Source: JAOUGY01 sp963792365
Lineage (GTDB): Bacteria > Actinomycetota > Acidimicrobiia > Spongiisociales > ZC4RG35
Reading direction: 5' to 3'
Assembly: GCA_963792365.1 (NCBI GenBank)
Contig: CAWBVW010000005.1
Span: 620,001 to 684,000, forward strand
DNA length: 64,000 nucleotides
This document shows positions 6,913-15,181 of this stretch, in pieces. The notes beneath the pieces are model-generated. The model did no database searches and was not told the origin of the DNA. It saw only the letters and a program-made list of their open reading frames with translations. The translations under genes and the position numbers were made by a program. How positions within the stretch are numbered: position 1 is the stretch's first letter; the number at the start of each line of letters is the position of its first letter.

Positions 6913-9369
6913 GTGACGGATGAGCGGTGGCGTTCGCATAGGCTCGCCGCCGCAGTCCTTCGCGTACTGATCTTCCTGGTGCCCCTCGCAGTGGGGTTCG
7001 CAGCAGGGCGTTTTGTCGCGTCCAGGTTGCCACCAACCGAGACGGCCTATGACGTCGCCTCCTGGTGGGTGCTCGTCATCGTTGCAGCCACGCTCGCGGC
7101 CACCATCACCGACAAGCTCGCCCGCCGGCTCCTTCCGCTCACCATCCTCCTGAAGATGACGATGCTGTTTCCCGATCGGGCGCCGTCGCGCATGCGGGTG
7201 GCGCTCCGCTCAGGGAACTTCACCGAGCTGCGCAAGCGCATCGAGCGATCCCAACGAGGCGAGAACACCGACGTCGGGGAGATGTCCGAACTCATCTTGT
7301 CGCTCTCGGCCGCCCTTTCTCGTCACGACCGGAAGACGCGCGGTCATTCGGAGAGGACGCGCGCCTACACGGACATCATCGCCGAGGAGATGGGCTTGTC
7401 CGAGGAAGATCGCGACAAGCTGAGGTGGGCGGCATTGCTCCATGACGTGGGCAAGCTGGAGGTGCCTGCAGAGATCCTGAACAAGGACGCGAAGCTCGAC
7501 GACGAGGAATGGCATCTCGTTCGCCAGCATCCCGTCTTCGGGATGAAGCTGATCGCGCCGCTCGTGCCGTGGCTCGGGCCTTGGGCCCTCACGGTCGAGC
7601 ACCACCACGAGAGGTACGATGGTACCGGTTATCCACACGGGCTCTCCGGCTCGGACATCAGCGTCGGAGCTCGCATCGTGGCCGTGGGCGATGCCTACGA
7701 CGTGATGACCTCAGGTCGCTCGTACCAGCGACCGAAGACGCCGGCCGCGGCCAGAGCCGAAATCGCGGAGCACTCCGGGCGCCAGTTCGATCCGGTGGTG
7801 GTCCGTGCGTTGATGAACGTCTCTCTCGGTCGCCTCCGTGGTGCCACCGGTCCGATCGCCGTGCTCGCCGAGCTCCCGTTCATCCGCGGCTTGCCCCAGA
7901 TCGGGCGCGACGCCGCGACCTTGTTGACGAGTTCGGCGGTGATGGCAACGGCGATGGCCGTTGGCGTCGTGCCCTCCCCCGCCACCTTCTTGCCCAACGA
8001 CGTGGTCGCAATCGTCGAGGCTGCGGGCGACCTCGCAGCGCCGCCGGGTGACGACGCGGGTCAGCCAGGTCAGCCGGGCCAGCCCGATCCCGGCCCTGCC
8101 ACCACGTCCTCGGCTCCGGGCTCGAGCACGACGACCACGACTCAGAACCCCGAGGACACGACGTCCACCACCAATCCGCCAACCAGCAAGACCACAGGCG
8201 GCACCGGGCCGAACCCGACGACCACCACCACATCGGTTCCACCGACGAGCGCACCGCTGCCAAACGGCCCGGTTGCGCTCGCCGACAGTGCCTCCACATC
8301 CGAAGACACGCCGGTCACACTCGACGTGCTGGCGAACGACACCGACCCGACCGGGGATATCGTTGCGTCCTCCCTGTCGATCGCGACCTTGCCGGCTCAT
8401 GGCACCACGTCGATCGTCTCCGGACGCGTCCGATACACACCCTCGGAGAACTGGAATGGCACGGATCGACTCGTCTACATGGTGTGCGACTCCACGGCCG
8501 TGTGCGATAGTGCGACGGCGGACATCGAAGTAGGTCCGGTGAACGATGCTCCGGTGGGACGACCCCGAACGGTGACCATGGCCGAGGACGACAGCATCAC
8601 GGTCCAACTCGAGACCTCGGATGTCGACGGCGATGCGACCAGCTGTTCGCTGGCGGCCAGCCCTCCGGTCGGTGCTGCGACAGTCCCGGCAGATTGCGCC
8701 CGCCTTGTGTTCAAGCCGTCGGCCAACTTCTTCGGAGCGGTACCCATCCGGATCGAGGTCTCCGATGGATCGGCCACTTCGGAGTTCGTCATATCGATCA
8801 CCGTCGAGAACGTCAACGATGCCCCCATTGCAAACGATGACAAGGCCTCGACGGACTGGGTCACGCGCATCGACATCCCCGTGCTCGGGAACGATGTCGA
8901 CGCCGACGGCGATCGGTTGACGCTGGCGATCGCAACACCTCCGCCGGTCGGATCGGCCACCGTGAATGGGACCTCGATCCGGTATACGCCCACTCTCGGA
9001 GCCAAGGGCGTGCAAAGCATGACCTACAGGATCTGTGACCCGAGCGGCGCCTGCGACACCGCGCAGGTCTCGATCACGGTCGCTGCTATCACCATCGTCG
9101 AGGACGACTCGGTGACAATCAACAGGAACGAGGCGGTCATGATCCCGGTGTCGTCCAATGACGTTCCGGGATCCGGACGATGGTTCAGACCATCTTTCCG
9201 CGTCGTGATTCCACCCGACAGCGGGCGGGCACGAGACCTCGGGTGGGGACGAATCGCATACAGCCCCGCACGGAACTTCGTGGGTGTCGACTCGCTCGTC
9301 TACGAGGTCTGCGACACGAACGACTCGTGCGGAACGGCGACCGTGACCATCACGGTCGTGGAACCGTGA
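6913..9369 (+). CDS. Membrane HD-GYP domain protein fused to tandem extracellular Ig/cadherin-like modules
   Basis: An 818-residue fusion from GTG 6913 (AAGGGG 6 nt upstream; an open frame to TTG 6793 would add 40 unconvincing residues). Order: two N-terminal membrane segments (about 10-31 and 46-65); a cytoplasmic HD-GYP domain with HD in LLHDVGKLEVP (177-178) and HHHERYDGTGYP near 230-241, which is the signature of cyclic-di-GMP phosphodiesterases; a third membrane segment near 335-355; a Pro/Thr/Ser linker to about 452; then four repeats of about 90 residues with VLANDTDP, NDAP and VTITV motifs, typical of bacterial cadherin-like/Ig adhesin modules, several holding Cys pairs. The modules should lie outside the cell. 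The HD-GYP core looks intact, but activity is inferred. Confidence 0.88.
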   Translation: MTDERWRSHRLAAAVLRVLIFLVPLAVGFAAGRFVASRLPPTETAYDVASWWVLVIVAATLAATITDKLARRLLPLTILLKMTMLFPDRAPSRMRVALRSGNFTELRKRIERSQRGENTDVGEMSELILSLSAALSRHDRKTRGHSERTRAYTDIIAEEMGLSEEDRDKLRWAALLHDVGKLEVPAEILNKDAKLDDEEWHLVRQHPVFGMKLIAPLVPWLGPWALTVEHHHERYDGTGYPHGLSGSDISVGARIVAVGDAYDVMTSGRSYQRPKTPAAARAEIAEHSGRQFDPVVVRALMNVSLGRLRGATGPIAVLAELPFIRGLPQIGRDAATLLTSSAVMATAMAVGVVPSPATFLPNDVVAIVEAAGDLAAPPGDDAGQPGQPGQPDPGPATTSSAPGSSTTTTTQNPEDTTSTTNPPTSKTTGGTGPNPTTTTTSVPPTSAPLPNGPVALADSASTSEDTPVTLDVLANDTDPTGDIVASSLSIATLPAHGTTSIVSGRVRYTPSENWNGTDRLVYMVCDSTAVCDSATADIEVGPVNDAPVGRPRTVTMAEDDSITVQLETSDVDGDATSCSLAASPPVGAATVPADCARLVFKPSANFFGAVPIRIEVSDGSATSEFVISITVENVNDAPIANDDKASTDWVTRIDIPVLGNDVDADGDRLTLAIATPPPVGSATVNGTSIRYTPTLGAKGVQSMTYRICDPSGACDTAQVSITVAAITIVEDDSVTINRNEAVMIPVSSNDVPGSGRWFRPSFRVVIPPDSGRARDLGWGRIAYSPARNFVGVDSLVYEVCDTNDSCGTATVTITVVEP

Positions 9370-9375
9370 ACCTGC

Positions 9376-9927
9376 TCAGGAGCGGGAGAACAGTCGCTTG
9401 AACCAGGCGACCAGGCTCTGGAAGAAGAGGGAAAGCCCCTTGACTTCGCCCGCCTTGATCTCTTGCGCCTCCTCGACCGTGGTGGCGGCGAGCTTTCCCT
9501 CCACACAAGCCACCAGTTCGCCGATCAAACGGGTCGACATCTCGTTGATCAGCCCGGTCCGCCCGAATTGGGCGGCAGCACCCGACAAGGTGACGTCGGC
9601 ATCGAGCTTCACACTGGTTCCGGCGTCCGATGGCACCATGGAGTAGGTGACCTTGACCTGTCCCCTGCTCCCGCCACGGCGATCGACACCCTTACCGTCG
9701 ATGATCCCCGACTTGGTCTCGGCATCGGGGGTCACCTTCGCCTCACCCTCGAAGGTTGCCGACAAGGGTCCGAGCTTCACCGACACCTTGCCCGCATAGG
9801 TGCCATCGCCACGATCCTCGAGCAACTCGGCTCCTGGAAGACACTGGGCGACGGAGGGCACATCCTGGAAGAAGTCCCACACCGTGGCAACCGGCCGTGC
9901 GACTTGGAATTCGTGTGTGATGTTCAC
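9376..9927 (-). CDS. coxG: CoxG-family SRPBCC protein (carbon monoxide dehydrogenase subunit G-like)
   Basis: A 183-residue protein from GTG 9925-9927, with AGGA 7 nt upstream. The first 145 residues are a CoxG-type START/SRPBCC fold (HEFQVARPVATVWDFFQDVPSVAQCLPGAE, then GKVSVKLGPLSATFEGEA). The C-terminus FFQSLVAWFKRLFSRS is amphipathic and basic and probably binds the membrane. In known CO dehydrogenase systems CoxG anchors the enzyme at the membrane. Here it follows xdhC and mogA on the same strand, so it probably serves a molybdenum hydroxylase encoded elsewhere. The longer open frame to 10038 has no support. Confidence 0.85.
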   Translation of the reverse strand: MNITHEFQVARPVATVWDFFQDVPSVAQCLPGAELLEDRGDGTYAGKVSVKLGPLSATFEGEAKVTPDAETKSGIIDGKGVDRRGGSRGQVKVTYSMVPSDAGTSVKLDADVTLSGAAAQFGRTGLINEMSTRLIGELVACVEGKLAATTVEEAQEIKAGEVKGLSLFFQSLVAWFKRLFSRS

Positions 9928-10051
9928 GTTTGATCCTGGGTTTGGCTTCGGTGGCGTACGGTAGACCGACGCTGATCCCGTTGCACACACCGTGCGCCAT
10001 GACCCGGTCAGGTCACAGAAAAGGCCCGGTGAGGGCACCCCTGACCGCCGG

Positions 10052-11137
10052 CTAGACCGCGGTCGTGGAGGCTCTCAGCTCTTCGGGGCCCTTGACGTCA
10101 CGAAGTCGCCCCCCCGACCTGGCACGTCGGACTGCAAGGATCTCGGCGAGAATCGCCCACGCGATCTCCACCGGCCCCTCAGCTCCGATATCGAGGCCGG
10201 CCGGCCCATGCACCGTGTCGAGGGTCTCCCACTCGACATCCTGCTCGGCGAGGTCTCTCAGCAGTCGACTGAGACGCTCTCCAGGTCCGAGAACGCCGAT
10301 GTAGGCAGGCTGCGCCGAGAGCGCCGCCCTCAGATAGTCCAGGTCGCGTAGGTAGTTGTGGGACATGAGCAACACGTGACTCCGGCCGTCGAGCTCGACG
10401 GCCGAGCCAAGCTCGCCCGGATCGCAGTGAACCAACGCAGCCGCTTCGGGAAACCGCTCTGCGGTCAGGAACTGGCGTCGGTCGTCGACCACGATCACTT
10501 CGAAGCCCAGCTCGGCCCCAAAACGGACCACAGGAACCGCGTCGTGTCCGGCGCCACACACCACCAGCCGGGAGGGTGAGCCCACGACCTCGATGAGTGC
10601 GTCGACGCCGTCCACGGAAACCAAACGGTGTCGGGACTCGACCAGCGCCTCCCGTGCCTGTTCTGCCATCGAGTCGCCTATCGAACCCTCGATCCCGCCG
10701 TGCGTCACCACTGCCCGCGACCCGACATCAGCTCCTTCCAGCACGTGGACCACCGCGGCCGGGCGTTGCGCAGCTCGCAGCTCTGCCAACCGGTGCGACA
10801 GCTCGGTGGCGGACGCCGCCGGCTCCACGAGCAGCCGAGTGGCCCCGTTGCAGCCGATCCCCCATCCCCAGATCGCCTCGTCGTCGGCCGTGAGGTCGAA
10901 TTCGACGATTCGAGCCTTGCCGTCGGCGATGACCTCGGCGGCAACTGCGCGAAGATCCGAGTCCAGGCAACCCCCTGAAACGGTTCCGACCGACGTTCCA
11001 TCTGTGGAAACGAGTTGCCGGGCGCCAAGACCTCGGTACGTCGATCCCCTGACACCTACGACGGTCGCCAGGGCGAATCCCTGCCCGCGGTCGGCCCACT
11101 CGACGATCGTCTCCAGAATCCGGTCGAAGTCGGCCAT
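10052..11137 (-). CDS. XdhC/CoxI family molybdoenzyme maturation protein
   Basis: 361 residues. The N-terminal XdhC-CoxI domain carries ALATVVGVRGSTYRGLGARQLV and GTVSGGCLDSDL (residues 22-60). The C-terminal Rossmann domain has VVCGAGHDAVPVVRFGAELGFEVIVVDDR near 190-218. Family members bind molybdenum cofactor and help sulfurate and insert it into xanthine dehydrogenase or CO dehydrogenase type enzymes. It sits between mogA (75 nt upstream) and coxG (124 nt downstream), all on the minus strand. No large, medium or small hydroxylase subunits are in the window. Confidence 0.92.
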   Translation of the reverse strand: MADFDRILETIVEWADRGQGFALATVVGVRGSTYRGLGARQLVSTDGTSVGTVSGGCLDSDLRAVAAEVIADGKARIVEFDLTADDEAIWGWGIGCNGATRLLVEPAASATELSHRLAELRAAQRPAAVVHVLEGADVGSRAVVTHGGIEGSIGDSMAEQAREALVESRHRLVSVDGVDALIEVVGSPSRLVVCGAGHDAVPVVRFGAELGFEVIVVDDRRQFLTAERFPEAAALVHCDPGELGSAVELDGRSHVLLMSHNYLRDLDYLRAALSAQPAYIGVLGPGERLSRLLRDLAEQDVEWETLDTVHGPAGLDIGAEGPVEIAWAILAEILAVRRARSGGRLRDVKGPEELRASTTAV

Positions 11138-11212
11138 GCGAGGATGCTAGAGAAACTGCTGCGCTTGCGGGGAGCGAGGGCCGGGCCGACGACGAGAATG
11201 CGGCGCTCCGAT

Positions 11213-11692
11213 TCAGTGCTCTGTGTTTCCCTCGAGCAGATCGAGGATGTGCGGGACGAGCGGCATGATGGAACCCAGGTTCTCGGCTGCGCCCTTGGGG
11301 CTTCCGGGCAGGTTCACCACGAGGGAGGCACCGAGCGACCCCGCCGTCGCCCGGGTGAGCGCGGCCATCGGCGTGATCGCGAGCCCATTCGACAACATCA
11401 CATGAACCAAGCCGGGAGCCTCGCGGTCCAGCACGGACTTGGTCGCCTCGGGAGTGACGTCCCGAGGACCGAACCCCGTCCCTCCGGTCGTCACGACCAA
11501 ACGGGCCGTCTGAGCCATCGACCTGATCGCCATCGCAATGGCGTCCGCCTCGTCTGCGACGACCCGACGTTCGACCACGTCAAAACCGTCGACGGTCAGG
11601 CGTTCCGCCAGGGCGTCGCCGGAGGTATCTTCACGACTTCCGTGGCTCACGCCGTCACTGATGGTGAGGATTGCTGCCGAGTGCCCGGTCAC
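11213..11692 (-). CDS. mogA: Molybdenum cofactor biosynthesis protein, MogA/MoaB family
   Basis: 159 residues from GTG 11690-11692, which overlaps the TGA of the upstream membrane gene by 4 nt (GTGA). Diagnostic motifs are TISDGVSHGSREDTSG at the N-terminus, TTGGTGFGPRDVTPEAT near 88-104, and NLPGSPKGAAENL near 130-142. MogA adenylylates molybdopterin before molybdate insertion; MoaB-type paralogues are hard to separate from it by sequence alone. Its pairing with xdhC and coxG supports a molybdenum hydroxylase role. Confidence 0.92.
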   Translation of the reverse strand: MTGHSAAILTISDGVSHGSREDTSGDALAERLTVDGFDVVERRVVADEADAIAMAIRSMAQTARLVVTTGGTGFGPRDVTPEATKSVLDREAPGLVHVMLSNGLAITPMAALTRATAGSLGASLVVNLPGSPKGAAENLGSIMPLVPHILDLLEGNTEH

Positions 11693-12540
11693 GGACGCCA
11701 AGTTAGCCGGAGCCGGTCGTCCCAGGGAGGAATCGGGACTCCGGGGCCGAGGCCGAACTTGGCAACCAGCAGAACGAGTACGAACGCCGTGATCAGGCCG
11801 ACCGAAAGAGTGCGCTCTTCGATCACCTGCGGGGGGGCGAAAGACTTGGTGGCAGCCGCAGCGAGGGTCGTGATCAGCACGAACGCACCGGCCAGCGGCA
11901 GCGTCGACACGAAACCGGTGCCGGCGTCGGGAAGAAACATCGGAACGGCCAGCAAAGGACCTGCGATGCCCGGGATCAGAGCGATCGAGCCGGCGAATCG
12001 CAATCGCTCGCGGGCAGTCGCGACCTCGCTGCGGTGGCGTGAGAACGACAAGAATGCCGATGCGGCTCCCGTGGCTATCAGGACCAGACCGAGCGCTCCG
12101 ACGATTGCCACCACCAGGTCGATCCCGTCCGGCGCGTTCCATTCCGCGAGCGCCAGCGCAACGGGAGACGCCTCGTCCACCGCGGCCATGGCCAGTGCGA
12201 TGGCGGCGTTGCGGAAGGCAAACAGCAACGTCCACAGCATGACGAGCCGCCCCGCACTCCTGTCCTTCGATCCCGGGTAGAGCATCAGGAGCACGAGTCC
12301 GAGCACGAGCGAAGCGATAGGCTGTGCCAGCATCACGAGATCGGATCCGGGCTCGTTGAGCAGCACGGCACTGTTGGTGAGCACCGGGTCCCGACCTGCG
12401 ATCGCCGCTGTCACGGCGACTGCCACCTGCTCGAACAGCCTGGCGCATGCGACGCCAAGGGCAGCCGCCAGCACCGAGTTGGCGAAGAATCCGGTGCTGG
12501 TACGAATCACCGACGGAGTCTGTTGCGCGGTCATCGACAT
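11689..12540 (-). CDS. Hypothetical polytopic membrane protein in the molybdoenzyme accessory operon
   Basis: 283 residues with about seven hydrophobic segments (22-46, 68-88, 100-118, 137-165, 185-205, 213-232, 245-266). No transporter signature or catalytic motif is recognised. It is translationally coupled to mogA by a 4-nt overlap, so it may belong to molybdate or cofactor metabolism, but this rests on position only. The start may be ATG 12538-12540 or the second ATG at 12532-12534. Confidence 0.72.
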   Translation of the reverse strand: MSMTAQQTPSVIRTSTGFFANSVLAAALGVACARLFEQVAVAVTAAIAGRDPVLTNSAVLLNEPGSDLVMLAQPIASLVLGLVLLMLYPGSKDRSAGRLVMLWTLLFAFRNAAIALAMAAVDEASPVALALAEWNAPDGIDLVVAIVGALGLVLIATGAASAFLSFSRHRSEVATARERLRFAGSIALIPGIAGPLLAVPMFLPDAGTGFVSTLPLAGAFVLITTLAAAATKSFAPPQVIEERTLSVGLITAFVLVLLVAKFGLGPGVPIPPWDDRLRLTWRP

Positions 12541-12604
12541 ATCAGATGGAAGTTATCGGCACGGATTCGACTGGCCTTACCGAAAATCCTGCCAGGTCGT
12601 CGAA

Positions 12605-12610
12605 TATCAT
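12605..12610 (+). promoter_or_regulatory. Leaderless -10 box TATCAT of the DUF1992 gene
   Basis: TATCAT ends 6 nt before ATG 12617. This position, not a ribosome binding site, decides the start chosen there. Confidence 0.5.
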
Positions 12611-12616
12611 GTGCTC

Positions 12617-12976
12617 ATGGAGTTCGTCGAACACCTTCTCGAACAGGCGGCTTCACAGGGGGCGTTCGATGCCGGTGACCAGGCCGGCCGGCCACTGGAC
12701 ATTCGAGACGCAGAACCCGGGTGGTGGGGGCGCCGCGAGGCCGAACGTATCAGGCGCGAAGACGGAGCGCAGGAGGTGGTCGCAGAGGTAGAGCACCGTC
12801 TTGGTCAGGTGTGGGCGCTCCCCTCGGAGACACTGGTCCGGACACGCGTCGAGCAGTTGAATCACCGGCTGACCGAGGCCGGGGCCGACGATGCCTCACT
12901 CGACTCGGACGAGATCGTCGAGGTCTGGAAGCGAATGGCCCGGCTTCGGATGTTCAGGCGCCCGTCACCTCGTTGA
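12617..12976 (+). CDS. DUF1992 (DnaJ subfamily C member 28 conserved domain) protein
   Basis: A 119-residue cytoplasmic protein. The first 70 residues match the DUF1992 pattern: FVEHLLEQAASQGAFDAGDQAGRPLD, then WWGRREAERIRRE and ALPSETLVRTRVEQLNHRL. The family's biochemical role is not established. The stop overlaps the 3' end of the convergent ankyrin gene by 12 nt. An upstream extension to 12356 is open only by chance. Confidence 0.88.
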   Translation: MEFVEHLLEQAASQGAFDAGDQAGRPLDIRDAEPGWWGRREAERIRREDGAQEVVAEVEHRLGQVWALPSETLVRTRVEQLNHRLTEAGADDASLDSDEIVEVWKRMARLRMFRRPSPR

Positions 12977-13780
12977 CAGCACTTCCAACAGCTGGTGACG
13001 GTCGAGTGCGTCCGCCCAGCCGGTTGCGTCCAACTCCGCGTCCGAGCTACAACCCGCGACGCATCCCACCGAGACCCAACGATCGGCGCCCGAAGCCAGG
13101 AGCAGCTCGACCATTGCGGGTTCAGCGTCGCTGAAGACGGCCGTGAGGAGCGGCGTGATTCCCCGCTGCGATGGTGCATCGACATCCGCGCCGGACCGAA
13201 TCATCTCTTCGGCAGCCTCCAGATGTCCCGCCCGAACGGCGATCGAAAGTGCAGATGGTCCGACGTCCCGTGGATGTCCGTGACCCTGCACCACCGCCTC
13301 GGACCTTCGGTCGATGTCGACCCCGACGGCGGCAAGCACATCGATCGCACCGATCGACCCGGTAGCGGCCGCATGGTGAAGGACCGTCATGCCGTTGTCC
13401 GACGCGAGATCCACGCTTGCACCGAGGGCCACGAGCTCAGCGGCCGCCTCGGGCGCGTCGGCCCTGGCGGCGACGTGGAGTGCTGTGAGTCCTTCTGTGC
13501 CTCGGAGGTCGACCTCCGCTCCCCCGTCGACGAGCACGTCGATGGCAACGACGTCATCGCGTGCTGCTGCCCGCATCAGTGGCGTGAGCCCGTTGACCAC
13601 TGGTTCATCGGGACTCGCGCCACCCGCAAGAAGTCTCCGCAGATCATCGTGACGCCCGGTGGCCACGGCGTCGGACACCGTGGTCGATTCGATCGCATCG
13701 GGGCCGAGCCAGACGAAGATCGACGCTCCCACCCCTACCACCGCCAGCCCGACGACGAGCCAGCCGCGCTGCGAACCCAT
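12965..13780 (-). CDS. Membrane-anchored ankyrin-repeat protein
   Basis: 271 residues. A single N-terminal membrane anchor (WLVVGLAVVGVGASIFVWL, residues 6-24) is followed by about six ankyrin repeats with TPLMRAA, TALHVAA, TVLHHAAATG, SALSIAVRAGH and TPLLTAVF cores. The protein is probably held at the outer face of the membrane and binds another protein. A Cys pair near the end (VGCVAGCSSD) could form a disulfide. It converges with, and overlaps by 12 nt, the DUF1992 gene. The partner is unknown. Confidence 0.9.
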   Translation of the reverse strand: MGSQRGWLVVGLAVVGVGASIFVWLGPDAIESTTVSDAVATGRHDDLRRLLAGGASPDEPVVNGLTPLMRAAARDDVVAIDVLVDGGAEVDLRGTEGLTALHVAARADAPEAAAELVALGASVDLASDNGMTVLHHAAATGSIGAIDVLAAVGVDIDRRSEAVVQGHGHPRDVGPSALSIAVRAGHLEAAEEMIRSGADVDAPSQRGITPLLTAVFSDAEPAMVELLLASGADRWVSVGCVAGCSSDAELDATGWADALDRHQLLEVLSTR

Positions 13781-13786
13781 GTGTCG

Positions 13787-13792
13787 AGCTTA
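13787..13792 (-). promoter_or_regulatory. Leaderless -10 box TAAGCT of the ankyrin gene
   Basis: TAAGCT ends 6 nt before the ATG at 13780 and overlaps the stop codon of the upstream membrane gene. Confidence 0.5.
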
Positions 13793-14233
13793 CGCCCGAC
13801 CGGCGGTCCACCGGGCATACTCGTCGGCAAAGCCGACCATCAAGAGCGGAACCAGCCCTCCCGCGAACACCCCTGCAGGCGTGACCGCCACCAACAGGAC
13901 GAACAGGTAGAAGATCGTGAAGGCAACCGCCATCCAACGCCATCGCATCACGCCTTCGACCGGCGGTCGATCCAGCGTGAGAGACCCTCCCACCATGAAC
14001 GCCGCAGACGCGCCCAGGATCGGCGCGATGAGCCCGACCGACATCCCCACGAGTGGCAGAAGCGCCATCGACCGGAGCACCGCCTTCGGCGTCTTGGGAT
14101 TCCTCGACATGAGACCCATGGCGACGAAGACGAAGGGCGCCACCGCCAGCGAGATCGCCACCAGGATCAGGTCGATCTCCCCGTCCTCTCCACTGAACGC
14201 GGCAGCGTACGGGAAATAGCTGAACATCATCAC
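13790..14233 (-). CDS. Hypothetical membrane protein with about four membrane segments
   Basis: 147 residues from GTG 14231-14233, with hydrophobic stretches near 1-12, 22-44, 55-84 and 101-135. No family is recognised. The same frame stays open upstream for 23 codons to the TGA of the sugar permease gene and reads like a basic membrane-protein N-terminus (EAQRRRNWLAIAISTIV), yet has no ATG, GTG or TTG. The true start is therefore uncertain. It lies at the 3' end of the sugar ABC operon. Confidence 0.6.
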   Translation of the reverse strand: MMMFSYFPYAAAFSGEDGEIDLILVAISLAVAPFVFVAMGLMSRNPKTPKAVLRSMALLPLVGMSVGLIAPILGASAAFMVGGSLTLDRPPVEGVMRWRWMAVAFTIFYLFVLLVAVTPAGVFAGGLVPLLMVGFADEYARWTAGRA

Positions 14234-14302
14234 AATCGTCGAGATCGCGATCGCGAGCCAGTTCCGTCTCCGTTGGGCCTCGAGGTCAGCCGGTTCCGCG
14301 GT

Positions 14303-15181
14303 TCACCCCTTCACGCCACCGGCTGTGAGACCGCGCACGAAGTACCGCTGGAGTGAGAAGAACACCACCATCGGCAGCACCATCGTCACGAACGCCGCAG
14401 CCGGCAGCAGGTTGAGCGCTCCCTCACCACGACCTGCGAGGTCTGCGAGCTCGGTGGTGAGCACCCGAACCGATGGGTCGGTCCCCAGGAACACGAGGGC
14501 GATCAGATAATCGTTCCACACCCAGAGGAACTGGAAGATGGCAAACGATGCCAGGACGGGTGTCGACAGCGGGACCACCAGTCGCCAGAAGATGGCGAAG
14601 TGATCGGCGCCGTCGATGTTGGCCGATTCGATGATCGAACCCGGCAACGACCCCATGTAGTTTCTCAACAGATACACCGCCAATGGCATGCCAAAGCCGG
14701 CGTGAGCCAGCCAGATCGCCGGGAACGTTCCGTTGAGCTCGAAGCTGGTGTAGACCCGAAGGATCGGGATCAGGGCCATCTGGAGCGGAACCACCATCAG
14801 GCCGACGACCACCACGAACAGGAAGTTTCGTCCCGGGAACTTCATCCAGGCGAATGCGTACGCCGCAAACGCAGCGATGGTGATCGGAATCACCACCGAA
14901 GGGATGCTCACGGCGAGTGTGTTGGCAAAGGCGTTGCCGAATCCCTCGTCGAGCACACGCGAGTAGTTGTCGAGCGTCCAGGTGCCCCCATCGAAAAGGC
15001 TACCGAAGACCGTCCACCATCCGGTACCGCGGATCGACCGCGGCTCGCGAAAGGAGTTGACCAGCAGTCCCAAGGTCGGGATCGTCCACAGCGTGGCCAC
15101 CAAGATCACCGTCAGGTAGATCGGGATCTTGGTCCCGGCGGTGGTCGCAGGCTTTCCGCCTGCGGCGACGGTAGTTGTCAT
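14303..15181 (-). CDS. Carbohydrate ABC transporter permease, MalG family (CUT1)
   Basis: 292 residues with six predicted membrane segments. It has the CUT1 EAA loop (SIIESANIDGADHFAIFWRLVVPLSTPVLA, residues 182-211) that docks on the ATPase, and ends in the usual FVRGLTAGGVKG. It pairs with the MalF-type subunit just upstream, overlapping it by ATGA. No dedicated MsmK/MalK ATPase is encoded in this operon, so a shared one elsewhere is likely, as is common in actinobacteria. Confidence 0.95.
   Translation of the reverse strand: MTTTVAAGGKPATTAGTKIPIYLTVILVATLWTIPTLGLLVNSFREPRSIRGTGWWTVFGSLFDGGTWTLDNYSRVLDEGFGNAFANTLAVSIPSVVIPITIAAFAAYAFAWMKFPGRNFLFVVVVGLMVVPLQMALIPILRVYTSFELNGTFPAIWLAHAGFGMPLAVYLLRNYMGSLPGSIIESANIDGADHFAIFWRLVVPLSTPVLASFAIFQFLWVWNDYLIALVFLGTDPSVRVLTTELADLAGRGEGALNLLPAAAFVTMVLPMVVFFSLQRYFVRGLTAGGVKG

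Noticed and set aside
14303..14305. TGA of the sugar permease considered as a second selenocysteine codon, because the frame stays open after it.
   Set aside because: The permease ends exactly at the family-typical GGVKG, and no SECIS-like hairpin follows the TGA.
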